39,626 bases of DNA from an uncultured Planctomycetaceae bacterium. GTDB lineage: Bacteria; Planctomycetota; Planctomycetia; Pirellulales; Pirellulaceae. The notes under the pieces are model-generated. The model saw only the letters and a program-made list of their open reading frames with translations. It did not search any database and was not told where the DNA came from. The stretch is taken from NCBI GenBank assembly GCA_903927685.1, contig CAIYOB010001103.1:1-39626 (forward strand). The letters run 5' to 3'. Within the stretch, counting starts at the first letter, position 1; the number at the start of each line of letters is the position of its first letter. The position numbers were made by a program, and so were the translations under genes. This document shows, piece by piece, positions 1 through 8,536 of the stretch.

Positions 1-1185
1 CTCCAGCGAGAGCGTTGCGGCTTCCTTGTCGAGCACGTCGGGGTTGTCGATCGTCCCGCCGACGAACCGGCCTTGAGACTGGCCGTTGTTCCAACAGAAC
101 TCGGCGGCACGGAGGCCGGCGGCGAGATACGTTTCCTCCTTCGTCAGGCGGTGCATCTGCACGAGCAGCGGGATGGCGTTGAAGCTGGCGTTGGGTGAAT
201 CGGAAAACACGGTGCCCTGCGGCGCGATCCAGGCGCGCGGGAATCCGCCCGCCGGCTGCTGTTGTGTCAGCAGCCAATCCGTGAACTGCCGCGCCCAGGC
301 GAGCCATTCGGGATGGACCCGGCCGGCTTGCCGCTCGCGTTCGTAGGCCCGCAGCAGGGCCTTGATGTCGTCGCCGAACGAACGCAGGTAGACCTCGGGA
401 TGACCGGGGGCATGGCTCAGCGCCGTGGTGGGCTGACCCGTCGCGATGACAAATCCCTCGCCTTCCGGCGGCGCCATTTTCAAACGCAGGAACGAGGCGA
501 TGATCCGTTCGGCCTTGCGGCGGAGTTCCACGCTGCGGGCGGTGTTGTCCAGCCGGGCTTCTGCGAGCAGGAACTCGGCCGATTCGAGGGCCTTTCCGGT
601 GAAACCCATCACCGTCTTGGCGTCGCGATGCTCCGGGCCGGGCACGGCGGAAACGGCGTTGGGAATGCCTGCCCGGTCGCTCGCCTCGACGACGTTGGCC
701 GCCAGCGCGTCCACGATCCGCGCCCGCGCCGTCGGAATGTCCTGGGCGTTGACCTGGGGCTGTAGCGTCTGCCACGCCCACCGCCACGTCTCGCGACAGC
801 AAGCCGCCAGGCCTCCGGCGTGGCCGAACCGGAACGCGACGGCGTACCGCTGCTCGAACCCGTCGCGAAGCGGATGGAACCGCCGGCGCCACTGGTGAAG
901 CTGGCCGCCGGGGTACGTGTTGCCGGCGTAGGTGACTTCGCCCTCCGAGCCCGGAAACCAATAGCCCAGGCCCAGGCGGCGTCCCTGCTCCTCGGCCCCG
1001 ATCGCACCAATGCGGAATCGCTCGTCCGTCATGACGCCGCCCTGCACGCTGTTGCCGTCCGCGGCGGTCGTGTCGCCGTGGGGAGCGGGATTCAGCACCC
1101 CCAGCGTCGTCCCGTCCGCAAACCGGCCGGCCAAGAGCGGCGCCGGCAGGCGATCTTCACATAACCGCGAAGCCCCAGGAGCCAT
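1..1185 (-). CDS. Secreted alpha/alpha-toroid-like protein, 3' part cut by window edge
   Basis: A long minus-strand frame stays open from about 1306 to the left window edge, so the C-terminus lies outside. The readable protein contains GRFADGTTLGVLNPAP, a FRIGAIGAEEQGRRLGLGYW stretch, an aromatic and arginine-rich middle and a helical second half with SFNAIPLLVQMHRLT, LAAGLRAAEFCWNNG and NPDVLDKEAATLSLE. Paired helices with small and aromatic residues of this kind are typical of six-hairpin glycosidase and lyase folds, but I cannot name the family and claim no reaction. The ATG at 1185 is the first Met of the frame, has no convincing ribosome site and no signal peptide. A signal-peptide-like start lies in another frame just upstream (1187-1309), so the annotated start is probably wrong and the gene may be frameshifted. 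Coding is certain; function is not. Confidence 0.6.
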   Translation of the reverse strand, partial: MAPGASRLCEDRLPAPLLAGRFADGTTLGVLNPAPHGDTTAADGNSVQGGVMTDERFRIGAIGAEEQGRRLGLGYWFPGSEGEVTYAGNTYPGGQLHQWRRRFHPLRDGFEQRYAVAFRFGHAGGLAACCRETWRWAWQTLQPQVNAQDIPTARARIVDALAANVVEASDRAGIPNAVSAVPGPEHRDAKTVMGFTGKALESAEFLLAEARLDNTARSVELRRKAERIIASFLRLKMAPPEGEGFVIATGQPTTALSHAPGHPEVYLRSFGDDIKALLRAYERERQAGRVHPEWLAWARQFTDWLLTQQQPAGGFPRAWIAPQGTVFSDSPNASFNAIPLLVQMHRLTKEETYLAAGLRAAEFCWNNGQSQGRFVGGTIDNPDVLDKEAATLSLE

Positions 1186-1186
1186 C

Positions 1187-1309
1187 CTAATTCCGCCGGC
1201 TGCGAAACTCGGGCGTTTCGCGCTGCGTGGCCACGCCCTGATCGCAGCGGGGAGCGGCGACGCACTCGACCGTCAACCAAGCGGCGGCGATCGTCACGAG
1301 GGCCTTCAT
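1187..1309 (-). pseudogene. Probable detached signal-peptide exon of the preceding partial gene (frameshift)
   Basis: A 40-codon frame starts at ATG 1309 with MKALVTIAAAWLTVECVAA, a clean signal peptide with a lysine, a hydrophobic core and a small-residue cleavage site. It continues to FRSRRN and stops at TAG 1189-1187. The third frame then reads LGWLLGLRGYVKIACR, which looks like protein, before the long frame takes over at PLLAGRFADG. One missing base near 1190 and one near 1141 would join all three pieces into one secreted protein. This is inference; sequencing error and real gene decay cannot be told apart here. Confidence 0.45.
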
Positions 1310-1511
1310 CGTCTTGCCAAAGTCAAACCGCCTAACCGGCAATAGTCACCTCCGACCGGAATCGCAGAGCGGCGGCAGGAACCCGCCGCGACTCGCCATG
1401 AGCGCGTCCAATCCTCAACGGGGGGCACGTCGCATGATCCACGAAGCGGCGACTCGGCATTGGTATCGGCGATGGCCGACTGCTTCCTCGGGGCTCGGGC
1501 AGACACACGAC

Positions 1512-2552
1512 TCAGACGCTGAACCAACGCCGCAGCGCCGCCGCTTCCGGCTCGTTCAGGCGGCGTTGGCGGAACGTTGCGGGCATGAAGTAGATGATCT
1601 TTTCGATCCAACTCTCCGGCACCGTCAGCGTGATTTCTCCGGCCGTCAAATACAGCGTGGGGGATGGCGATTCGGCCGACGGCGCGAGGGTGTCCAAGAT
1701 CAATACCGTCACTTTCTTGCCGTGGGCCTCGTCGGCGGGAGGTACGCGGGCCAAGGCCGCGGCCAGCGTCCCCGATTCGGCGGCACGCTTCAGCTCCTTG
1801 GCCTGCCCCTGGGCGACCATCACCCAGCGCCGTTGCGCCCAGCGGCCGCGGGGCTCGTCGTACACCCGGCCGGCCAACGTCCAGCCGGCAAAGGCGCCAA
1901 ATAGGGGCGCGACGATGATTTCCACCAGCAGGATGATGGCGTTGGCCACGGGCACCGGTGTCACCGGTTGCCGCGGGTTGCGGCGCTGAGGGACGATCGC
2001 ATCGTTCTGGATGTGGTCCAAGACGCGGCCCGGCAAGCGGTCGACACGGACGATGTGTGGGAGGCCCAGATCGAGCGCCAGCTCGCACTGAAACTGCCCC
2101 AACAAGCCGATCAGCCCCAGCGCTGTCCCCAAGGCCGTGCCCCACGCCCGGCTGCGGCAATGTCCCCAAGTGACGGCGACCCCGGCACCGACCGCCGCCA
2201 GGACGCCCACGAACAACCCCGTGAGTCCCGGCACGTACAGGTCAGCTCGCCGCATCGCGGCCAAGATCAGTGCCACGACACCGGCGCCGCCCAACGCCCC
2301 CGCCGCCGCCAGCGTGAAACGAGCCCAGAGAACACGTCCCGACGGGCGATAGCGTCCCCCGGCGTCCGTCATCGACGGCGCCGTTGGCGCGAGCGGTGCC
2401 GTCAGTGGCTCGGCCAGCGGCTCTGGCGAAAAAGGCGGCGTTTCCGGGACCGCAAACCGCCCGCCGCACGCGCACTTGACCGTCCGGCCGGCCAATTCGT
2501 CCTTGACCTGATAACGCTTTCCGCATTGAGGACAGGTAACCGTCTGGGGCAT
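1512..2552 (-). CDS. Zinc-ribbon membrane protein, function unknown
   Basis: This 346-residue protein begins with an MJ0042-like zinc ribbon, with Cys7-x-x-Cys10 and Cys27-x-Cys29 around a GKRYQVKDELAG loop. A Pro-rich linker (residues 36-60) follows, then four predicted membrane helices near 76-100, 107-129, 137-155 and 203-228, and a soluble tail of about 110 residues ending in RRWFSV. Start choice: the ATG at 2552 puts the first Cys pair right after MPQTVT and has a CGGAG site nine bases upstream. A longer version from 2612 adds only Arg-rich sequence. N-terminal zinc ribbons followed by membrane helices are common in planctomycetes and usually remain uncharacterised. The gene lies about 200 bp upstream of the broken gene at 1-1309 on the same strand. 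No enzymatic motif is visible. Confidence 0.8.
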   Translation of the reverse strand: MPQTVTCPQCGKRYQVKDELAGRTVKCACGGRFAVPETPPFSPEPLAEPLTAPLAPTAPSMTDAGGRYRPSGRVLWARFTLAAAGALGGAGVVALILAAMRRADLYVPGLTGLFVGVLAAVGAGVAVTWGHCRSRAWGTALGTALGLIGLLGQFQCELALDLGLPHIVRVDRLPGRVLDHIQNDAIVPQRRNPRQPVTPVPVANAIILLVEIIVAPLFGAFAGWTLAGRVYDEPRGRWAQRRWVMVAQGQAKELKRAAESGTLAAALARVPPADEAHGKKVTVLILDTLAPSAESPSPTLYLTAGEITLTVPESWIEKIIYFMPATFRQRRLNEPEAAALRRWFSV

Positions 2553-2694
2553 TGACAAGCTCCGCTCAATAGTGCGACGTGCTTCCAGGTCCGGCCATCG
2601 CCTCCAACGCAACCGGCACCTGCCTCAAGGATCGGCGAGTCCATTCCTGACTGTGAGGTGAGCGTAGCCGGGCGAGGCTGGGCAAGCAAGGGGA

Positions 2695-2760
2695 GTCATT
2701 CACCGGGTCATTCACCGAGCCATTCACCGAGGCGTCGTTCACCGAGGCGTCGTTCACCGA
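2695..2760. repeat. Tandem repeat, 3 x 12 bp then 2 x 15 bp
   Basis: Three near-identical 12-bp units of the form GTCATTCACCGR (2695-2706, 2707-2718, 2719-2730) run directly into two identical 15-bp units, GGCGTCGTTCACCGA (2731-2745, 2746-2760). All share the core TTCACCG. The array stands 32-143 bp upstream of a possible -10 element and the start of the SGNH-like gene. Read on the minus strand it encodes an Asn-Asp-Ala-Ser-Val-like repeat, probably by chance. Confidence 0.85.
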
Positions 2761-2791
2761 GGCGTGTGTGGCTCGGACCCGGGCAACGTGT

Positions 2792-2797
2792 ACAATG
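2792..2797 (+). promoter_or_regulatory. Possible -10 element (TACAAT) for the SGNH-like gene
   Basis: TACAAT sits 40 bases before the chosen start at 2838. A similar hexamer within GTAC/TATC context recurs before other genes of the window (8537, 18964, 29306). No good -35 hexamer is visible 16-18 bases upstream, so this is a weak call. Confidence 0.3.
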
Positions 2798-2837
2798 TCG
2801 TGGTGAACGAGGAGCTGCCAGAAGGGAGCAAAGTGCC

Positions 2838-4124
2838 ATGAGATGCATTCAGATTGTCTGTGCGGCGAGCTTGCTGGGCCTGCTCGGCTTGGGCTCCTGG
2901 GCCGCCGACACGCTGGAACCGCAACGCCCGACGTTCGAGGAATACTTGCGTCAGAGCGCTGTCCCGAAAGGCGTCATCGACCGGTTTCTGCAGGGGCCCA
3001 GTTGGGCGCAGTATGATCCTGAGCTGGGCTACATCCTGGGCAGCGACCTGCCGCACGACGGCATGGACAACAGCGCTACGATCTCCACGGTTCAGGCGAC
3101 GGGCGCCCGCACGTCGTACATGTACGCGGGCAAGAAATGCCGGATCAACACCTACGGCGACAGCTTCACGCAATGCCATCAGGTCAGCGACGGCGAGACG
3201 TGGCAGGAGTACCTGGCGGGTCATCTGGGCGAGCCGATCCGGAACTTCGGCATGGGCGGTTACGGCGTCTACCAGGCTTACCGGCGGATGATCCGTGAGG
3301 AAAAGACCGAGCACGGCGCGGAGTACCTGGTCTTCTACCTCTGGGGCGACGACCACATCCGCAGCCTATTGCGCTGCCGCCACGCGATCATCTTCCGTTG
3401 GTGGGATCACCAAGGCGGCCGGGCGTTTCACAATAACTTCTGGCCCAACGTCGAACTGGACGTGGCGACGGGCCAGTTCGTGGAGAAGGAAAACCTGCTG
3501 CCGACGCGCGAGATGCTGTATCAGATGAGTGACCCGCAGCGGATGGTGGACTTGCTTCAAGACGATCTGGCCCTGCAACTGTTCGCGTTCAAGCTGGGAC
3601 TCATCCGGGAGCTGGACCGGCACGCGATCGGCCAACTGGCTGCGCGCCTGGAATACCCCATCGACTGGAACCGCGAGGCCGATTTGCCGGCCCAGGCGGG
3701 GGAACTGCTGGACCGATACTCGCTCCGAGCCACGCTGTTTGTGCTGGACAAGGCCCGCGAGTTCGCGCGGCAGAACCGCAAGAAACTGCTCGTGGTCCTG
3801 TTCGACCCCTACCGCGTCATGAACGAGTTGCGGCAAGGCCGGCAACGGTTCGACCAGCCGGTAGTCGATTACTTGATCCACCAGAAGGTCACCTACTTCG
3901 ACATGAATGAAGTCCAACTTCGCGACTTCCGGAAACAGAAGCTGCCGTATGACGACTACACGAAGCAGTACTTCATCGGCCACTACAACCCGCGGGGAAA
4001 CCACTTTTTCGCCTATGCGATCAAGGACACGGTAGTCCAATGGCTCGACCCGAAGCCGATCACCCACCGGAATCCCGACCCGGCGTCGGCCGATTTCCGC
4101 GGTTACCTGCCGGACGCCCGCTAA
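2838..4124 (+). CDS. Secreted SGNH/GDSL-hydrolase-like protein
   Basis: A 428-residue protein with a signal peptide (residues 1-22, ending SWAAD). Block I of the SGNH fold is seen as INTYGDSFTQC, with Ser109 the expected nucleophile. NFGMGGYGVYQA (from 136) fits block II, and VFYLWGDDH (from 165) fits the block III region. GHYNPRGNHFF (from 381) fits block V with His382. Family members are esterases or O-acetyl-handling enzymes acting outside the cytoplasm. The Asp usually found just before the block V His is Ile380 here, so activity is not assured. Start: ATG 2838 has AAGGGAG ten bases upstream and gives a clean signal peptide, whereas the frame extended to 2658 would translate the tandem repeat. 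The gene stands alone, with about 400 bp of non-coding sequence after it. Confidence 0.75.
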   Translation: MRCIQIVCAASLLGLLGLGSWAADTLEPQRPTFEEYLRQSAVPKGVIDRFLQGPSWAQYDPELGYILGSDLPHDGMDNSATISTVQATGARTSYMYAGKKCRINTYGDSFTQCHQVSDGETWQEYLAGHLGEPIRNFGMGGYGVYQAYRRMIREEKTEHGAEYLVFYLWGDDHIRSLLRCRHAIIFRWWDHQGGRAFHNNFWPNVELDVATGQFVEKENLLPTREMLYQMSDPQRMVDLLQDDLALQLFAFKLGLIRELDRHAIGQLAARLEYPIDWNREADLPAQAGELLDRYSLRATLFVLDKAREFARQNRKKLLVVLFDPYRVMNELRQGRQRFDQPVVDYLIHQKVTYFDMNEVQLRDFRKQKLPYDDYTKQYFIGHYNPRGNHFFAYAIKDTVVQWLDPKPITHRNPDPASADFRGYLPDAR

Positions 4125-4523
4125 CGGCCCATCGCTGAGTCGGCACGGAAGCGTTCGTCAGGTCTCGAATCACCGACTCATTTTGGGCGCTACGGCGCGA
4201 GCGTCAAGCCCGCCCGGCAAAGCGGCAGAAAGGGGTTCTGTTTCATCGCTGGCTCTGCGTCAGTTCGGTCAACGCAGTCGCATCGTAGCTGCCCAGCATG
4301 ATATCATCCTTTTCGCGGCGGCAACACCTTGCTGCTGACTTGCCATCGACCGAACGCGGCACTCGGCAAACAGCCGCAACTGCTTGGCGAGCAACAGGTT
4401 GAGGCCGAAGTCTGCATATTCTCTCAGCTGGCATGTCCACCGGGTATCTCCGTTCACGGTATTGGGGTAGGATTTTGTGACACCACGTCTGCGACTCGCC
4501 ATTGCACCTACCTAGAAGTGACC
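4125..4523. other. Intergenic region without a recognised gene
   Basis: Four hundred bases between the SGNH-like gene and the DUF1559 gene. Short minus-strand frames here have no ribosome site or recognisable protein. The only structure I see is a perfect 10-bp palindrome ATGATATCAT at 4298-4307, preceded by a CTGCGT...ACGCAG pair near 4254-4277. Either could be a regulatory site. No terminator with a T tract was found. Confidence 0.5.
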
Positions 4524-5513
4524 ATGCTCGTTCGGAAGCCAACCACCGCTGCGTTCACGCTCGTCGAGCTACTTGTCGTGATCGCCATCATCGGGATTCT
4601 TGTCGCCCTGTTGCTGCCCGCGGTCCAGACCGCTCGAGAAGCGGCCCGGCGGATGCAATGTTCGAACAATTTGCGGCAGATGGGGCTGGCGTGCCAGAAT
4701 TACCACGGCGTTTACGAGTGCTTTCCGCCGGGCAGCATTACGGAAGGGCCCTGCTGCAGCCAGAAGAGCCGAATCAACTGGGCGATCGCAATCCTGCCTT
4801 ACCTGGAACAGCAGCCGTTGTACGACTTGTACGATCACAGTGTCTACAACGAGGACCCGCCTAACGACGCGGTGCGAAAGGCCACGGTCCCCGGGTACCT
4901 TTGCCCTTCGGATCCCGGGCGGGGCGACTTGCAGATCCCCGCCACCGGGCCCGGCGGCTCGGTCGCGCGCGGAGGCTTGGGACTGGAATACCGCACCAGT
5001 TCGTACAAGTGTGTGGCCGGCTGCGTGGCCAGCGACATACCGCTGAACTCGCAGCAGGGGTGGTGGGACCGGTATACGCCGGCGCTGCCGTTGCCACCCG
5101 AGAACCGGCGCGGCATCCTGCACGCGACGGGGGTGCTCAGCTGGACTTCCGAGTCCTTGAACACGGTCCTGGACGGCTCTTCGAACACGCTGCTGGTCGG
5201 CGAGAAGGCGACCACGACGCGGCGCGACATCGCGGCATTCTGGGCCTACACGTACCTCAGTTACGCCATGGGACACACCGTCGAGCATCCGCTGTCCATC
5301 AACAACGACCTCGCGGCGTGCATGACGCTGGCCACGGCGATGGGCGTCTGGGGCGGCGGAGCGTGCGCGAACAGCTGGGGGAGTTTTCATCCGGGCGTCA
5401 TTCAGTTCGCCTTGGCGGACGGGTCGGCGCGGGTCATCAGCCAGAACATCGACTTGTCAATTCTCTGCGCGATCAGCACGATCCAGGGCGGAGAAACGCC
5501 GCAGTTGCCGTAA
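4524..5513 (+). CDS. DUF1559 domain protein (type II pseudopilin-like, planctomycete family)
   Basis: A 329-residue protein of the large DUF1559 family. After MLVRKPTTAA comes the prepilin-type motif FTLVELLVVIAIIGILVALL, in which a prepilin peptidase would cut before the Phe and the Glu sits at position 5 of the mature protein. TAREAARRMQCSNNLRQMGL follows, as is typical of the family, then the central beta-rich region and the C-terminal SFHPG...ADGSARVIS, matching the H-X9-DG motif. Length is normal. The ATG at 4524 is the last Met before the motif, and the upstream in-frame extension to 4329 lacks protein character. The exact role of these proteins is unknown; they are thought to be pilus-like or surface structures exported by the type II pathway. 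A lipoprotein gene follows after 65 bp, a frequent pairing. Confidence 0.93.
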   Translation: MLVRKPTTAAFTLVELLVVIAIIGILVALLLPAVQTAREAARRMQCSNNLRQMGLACQNYHGVYECFPPGSITEGPCCSQKSRINWAIAILPYLEQQPLYDLYDHSVYNEDPPNDAVRKATVPGYLCPSDPGRGDLQIPATGPGGSVARGGLGLEYRTSSYKCVAGCVASDIPLNSQQGWWDRYTPALPLPPENRRGILHATGVLSWTSESLNTVLDGSSNTLLVGEKATTTRRDIAAFWAYTYLSYAMGHTVEHPLSINNDLAACMTLATAMGVWGGGACANSWGSFHPGVIQFALADGSARVISQNIDLSILCAISTIQGGETPQLP

Positions 5514-5578
5514 CCCCGCCGGCCTGGCTGTCCGCGCCGCGGCAAGTCAGCTCGCCACGCATCTCCGAAGGACCGCTC

Positions 5579-6082
5579 ATGACCAGCCACGATGTTCCCG
5601 CGTCTGAAGCTCGCCACCGCCGAGGGCCCCGTCTTGCCGCGGGCGTCATGCTGCTGCTTCCCCTGCTGGCCGGGTGCGGCAGCAGCGAGTACACGGCGGT
5701 CCCGGTCTCCGGCCGGGTGACGTTGGACGGCAAGCCGCTGCCGGACGTAGGCATTGTCTTCGTGCCCATCTCCAAGGAGCGGGAGCGACCGAACATCGGG
5801 CCCGGATCGCTGGGCCGCACCGACGCGGAGGGCCGGTTCACGCTGCAGACCGTTCGCGGCGACGCGGGAGCGGTTCCGACGGAGCATATTGTGCGCATGG
5901 CGCCGGCGGCAAGTCCGAGCGATCTCGATCGCCCGGAGGACTTTACTCCGGAAGGGAGCAGCCCACCCAAGCCCGTCGAGCGACCGCCGGCCCTGCCGCG
6001 TCAAGCCCTTGATGGCACCTTGCGTTTCGAGGTTCCCGCGACCGGCACCGATCAAGCCAATTTCGACTTCGTTTCCCGATGA
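5579..6082 (+). CDS. Small lipoprotein with carboxypeptidase-regulatory-like (transthyretin-like) fold
   Basis: A 167-residue exported protein. The N-terminus is Arg-rich, followed by MLLLPLLAGC, a lipobox with the acylated Cys near residue 33. VPVSGRVTLDGKPLPDVGIVF and then GRTDAEGRFTLQT are the two signatures of the carboxypeptidase-regulatory-like beta-sandwich found in hundreds of small planctomycete lipoproteins. The end (TDQANFDFVSR) is a beta strand typical of the family. ATG 5579 has GAAGGA six bases upstream. The stop overlaps the next start as ATGA (6079-6082), which suggests translational coupling with the PepSY protein. Role unknown; probably a periplasmic or outer-membrane-anchored structural partner. 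Confidence 0.88.
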   Translation: MTSHDVPASEARHRRGPRLAAGVMLLLPLLAGCGSSEYTAVPVSGRVTLDGKPLPDVGIVFVPISKERERPNIGPGSLGRTDAEGRFTLQTVRGDAGAVPTEHIVRMAPAASPSDLDRPEDFTPEGSSPPKPVERPPALPRQALDGTLRFEVPATGTDQANFDFVSR

Positions 6083-7236
6083 CGACGCGCACGCTCGCCC
6101 GAAAACTTCATCTTTGGCTGGGTATCACGACGGGAATCGTCGTTTCGGTGATCGCTTTGTCCGGGTGTCTGTACGTGTTTGAACGGGAGCTACGGGACCG
6201 GCTGGACCCGTTTCGGTGTGTGGAACCCGAGGCGGGCACCCTGTTGCCGCCCTCGGCCCTGCGCGCCATCGCCGAGCGTCAACTGCCAGGCGAGACGGCA
6301 AGCCGCGTGTATTACGAAGGTCGCCAGCGCGCGGCGTACGTCCAGTTCGGCAACATCAAGACGCCGTACTACAAGCTGGCTTTCCTGAACCCGTACGACG
6401 GCCGGGTGCTGGCAATGAAAGACATGAACCAGGACTTCTTGCACGTCGTCTTCAGCCTGCATTACCGGCTGCTGCTGGAGCCGGAACTGGGAACCACGAT
6501 CGTCGATTGCGCCACGCTGGTGTTTGTCTTCATCCTGATCAGCGGACTGGTCAACTGGTGGCCGCGGCGCTGGGCGGTACTCGCGCAACGTCTGCGAATC
6601 CGCTGGCAGACCACCTGGCGACGGCGGAATTACGACTTGCACAACGTGCTTGGGTTCTACGTACTCCCACTCGCTTTGATCTTTGCGCTGACCGGCTTGG
6701 TCTGGGGATTCGATTGGTTCAACGGCGCCGTGCGCTGGCTCGCGTCCGGAGGGTGGCGCGGTGCCCTGGCCTCCCGGCCGGCGACGCTCGAGATGCCGTC
6801 GCCGACGGACTCGCCCAGTCAGAACGTCGACGCCGCCTGGCAGTGCATCACACGAGCCAACCCGGATGCGGAAGCGACGATCGTATTCTTCCCATCGAAC
6901 TCACAGCGGACGCTGCGCTTCGTCGTCAATCCGCGGCGGTACACCTACTACCGGACGGACCACTACGACTTTGACCCGCACACCCTGGCGGCGGCCCCCG
7001 GCCGGGATTCCTGGGGCAGATACCAGGATGCGACGGCGGCCGGGGTGGTCCGTCGCGTGAATTTCGACGTTCACAGCGGGGCGATTCTCGGACTGCCCGG
7101 CAAGATCCTGGCGTGCCTGGCCAGCCTGATTGTCGCCAGCCTGCCGGTCACGGGGCTTCTGGTTTGGCGGGGCAAGGGGAACTCGGCGGCAGCCACGGAA
7201 GCGCCCCGCCAATTTCGGCCGGGAACTCACGCCTGA
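6079..7236 (+). CDS. PepSY-associated TM (PiuB-type) membrane protein
   Basis: A 385-residue inner-membrane protein with the standard four-helix plan of the PepSY_TM family. LARKLHLWLGITTGIVVSVIAL forms helix 1. Helix 2 is near residues 137-157 (CATLVFVFILISGLVNWWPRR), helix 3 near 188-213 (DLHNVLGFYVLPLALIFALT) and helix 4 near 344-366. Periplasmic loops of about 100 and 130 residues lie between helices 1-2 and 3-4. Conserved His residues in helices 1 to 3 (HLW, HVVFSLHYR, LHNVLG) could bind haem or metal. The family is linked to iron uptake, ferric reduction and flavin-dependent electron transfer. The start overlaps the lipoprotein stop by four bases. A second, shorter PepSY protein lies at 23232-23966. 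Confidence 0.9.
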   Translation: MTTRTLARKLHLWLGITTGIVVSVIALSGCLYVFERELRDRLDPFRCVEPEAGTLLPPSALRAIAERQLPGETASRVYYEGRQRAAYVQFGNIKTPYYKLAFLNPYDGRVLAMKDMNQDFLHVVFSLHYRLLLEPELGTTIVDCATLVFVFILISGLVNWWPRRWAVLAQRLRIRWQTTWRRRNYDLHNVLGFYVLPLALIFALTGLVWGFDWFNGAVRWLASGGWRGALASRPATLEMPSPTDSPSQNVDAAWQCITRANPDAEATIVFFPSNSQRTLRFVVNPRRYTYYRTDHYDFDPHTLAAAPGRDSWGRYQDATAAGVVRRVNFDVHSGAILGLPGKILACLASLIVASLPVTGLLVWRGKGNSAAATEAPRQFRPGTHA

Positions 7237-7249
7237 CCGCAGCCGATGT

Positions 7250-8443
7250 CTACTCCCGGCCGCCCAGGAACCCCTCGTGGAAGAAGACCGGCTGGTAGCC
7301 GTGGTCGGTCACCCAGCGGAGCGCGGCGTCCAGTCGCTGGGGGTGGTCGGGCAAGTAATTCCGGTAAAACGGCCAGAAGTACTGCTCGTGGGTGAACAGA
7401 TCGAGGATTTCCGCCGTGTCGGGATCCGCGATCTGCGGCTCGAGTGTAGGCACGATCTTGTCCAAGGGCTCGCTGTTGCAGATGATGTCGACGCGCGAGA
7501 AGACGATGCCGCTGTCAAAATCCTTCCAGGCGTCGTGGCGGAAGAGGTACGCGGAGACCTCGTCGTTCCAGCGATAGTTCACATCCCAGACGCCGTTGCT
7601 CGGGCGGAAGTAGCCGCTGAGTGCCCGGACGCCGCGGGTGGTCAGCGGCCGCAGCGCCGATGGCCGCGTCATCCCCCAGTGAATCACCGTTGGCGGGGCG
7701 TACGCCTCGGGGCCGGCGAAGCGGCGGATCTGCTCGGCCACCAGATCCAAGTCGGCCAGCAGTTTCTCCGGCGGCGCATCCTGGTACGGGCGATCGGGCC
7801 TGTCGGCGTAAGCGTGGAACGCGAGTTTCAGCCAACTGGAGTTGTCGCGCCACTCGCCTCGATAGCGATCGGGGAACTGCTGCAGGCAGAAATCGTCCCC
7901 GGTCGTGTAGTAGATGTTCACGGAGAACCTGGCCCCGTACTTCCGGTTCAATTCCCGGAGCAGCTGCAGGTACCAGCAATCGAACAGCGACCCGTAGTTC
8001 TTTTGCCAGATGTCGCGGAGGAAGAAGCTGTTGTCGTCGATCGAGAACCGGTAGCGTGGCACGGAGTAGCGGTCCCACACGACTCGCACGCGCGATTCGT
8101 GCCGGCCGGCGCCGTCCTCGCCGACCGCCAGCACGTCCGTCTCCTTGTCACGCAGCAGGATCTCCGCCTGGAATCGGTCGCCCTCGCGCCGAGCCGGCAC
8201 GCCATTGACGGCCACGGCGATCGCGGCCGAGGCGCTGCCTTGGACCAGAATCTTCAACCCCTCCGCCGTTTGCTTTCCGTGGCGATGATTGAGGACCGCC
8301 CCGTGATAGGGCTCGTCGATCTGGAGCGCAGCCTGCGGCCCCGCCGCGGCTCCCCGCACGACGCGGCCGGCGAGAGCTCCCGCCGCCACGCTACCCGCGG
8401 TTGCTTGGAGGAACGCACGCCGATTCATGATCCGTTGGTGCAT
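7250..8443 (-). CDS. Tat-exported polysaccharide-deacetylase-like protein
   Basis: A 397-residue protein beginning MHQRIMNRRAFLQATAGSVA, a twin-arginine signal (RR at 8-9) with an Ala/Gly-rich core, so it folds before export. A beta-sandwich-like stretch follows (about 40-130), then a catalytic-type region with RYRFSIDDNSFFLRDI, FSVNIYYTTGDDF, LAFHAYADRPDRPY and TVIHWGMTRPSA. The order Asp-Asp, Tyr-Thr-Thr-Gly-Asp-Asp and His-x-Tyr-Ala resembles the metal-binding region of NodB-type deacetylases but is not a canonical match. The C-terminus (THEQYFWPFYRNYLPDHPQRL) also fits this group. Start: ATG 8443 has AAGGAGAA five bases upstream and yields the Tat signal; the longer frame to 8692 does not. 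It is divergent from the GH101-like gene and ends 13 bp from the PepSY stop. Confidence 0.75.
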   Translation of the reverse strand: MHQRIMNRRAFLQATAGSVAAGALAGRVVRGAAAGPQAALQIDEPYHGAVLNHRHGKQTAEGLKILVQGSASAAIAVAVNGVPARREGDRFQAEILLRDKETDVLAVGEDGAGRHESRVRVVWDRYSVPRYRFSIDDNSFFLRDIWQKNYGSLFDCWYLQLLRELNRKYGARFSVNIYYTTGDDFCLQQFPDRYRGEWRDNSSWLKLAFHAYADRPDRPYQDAPPEKLLADLDLVAEQIRRFAGPEAYAPPTVIHWGMTRPSALRPLTTRGVRALSGYFRPSNGVWDVNYRWNDEVSAYLFRHDAWKDFDSGIVFSRVDIICNSEPLDKIVPTLEPQIADPDTAEILDLFTHEQYFWPFYRNYLPDHPQRLDAALRWVTDHGYQPVFFHEGFLGGRE

Positions 8444-8536
8444 CGAGTTCTCCTTGCGCTGTTCCGGGGGTGGGAGTTCGGGTTGACATGCCACGTCTCC
8501 GGAAACTCGAATAGAGTATTTCCCGTGCCCATCGTA

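Noticed and set aside
4243..4542. Short minus-strand frames in the 4.1-4.5 kb gap
   Set aside because: No ribosome site, no conserved motif and overlap with the start of the DUF1559 gene.
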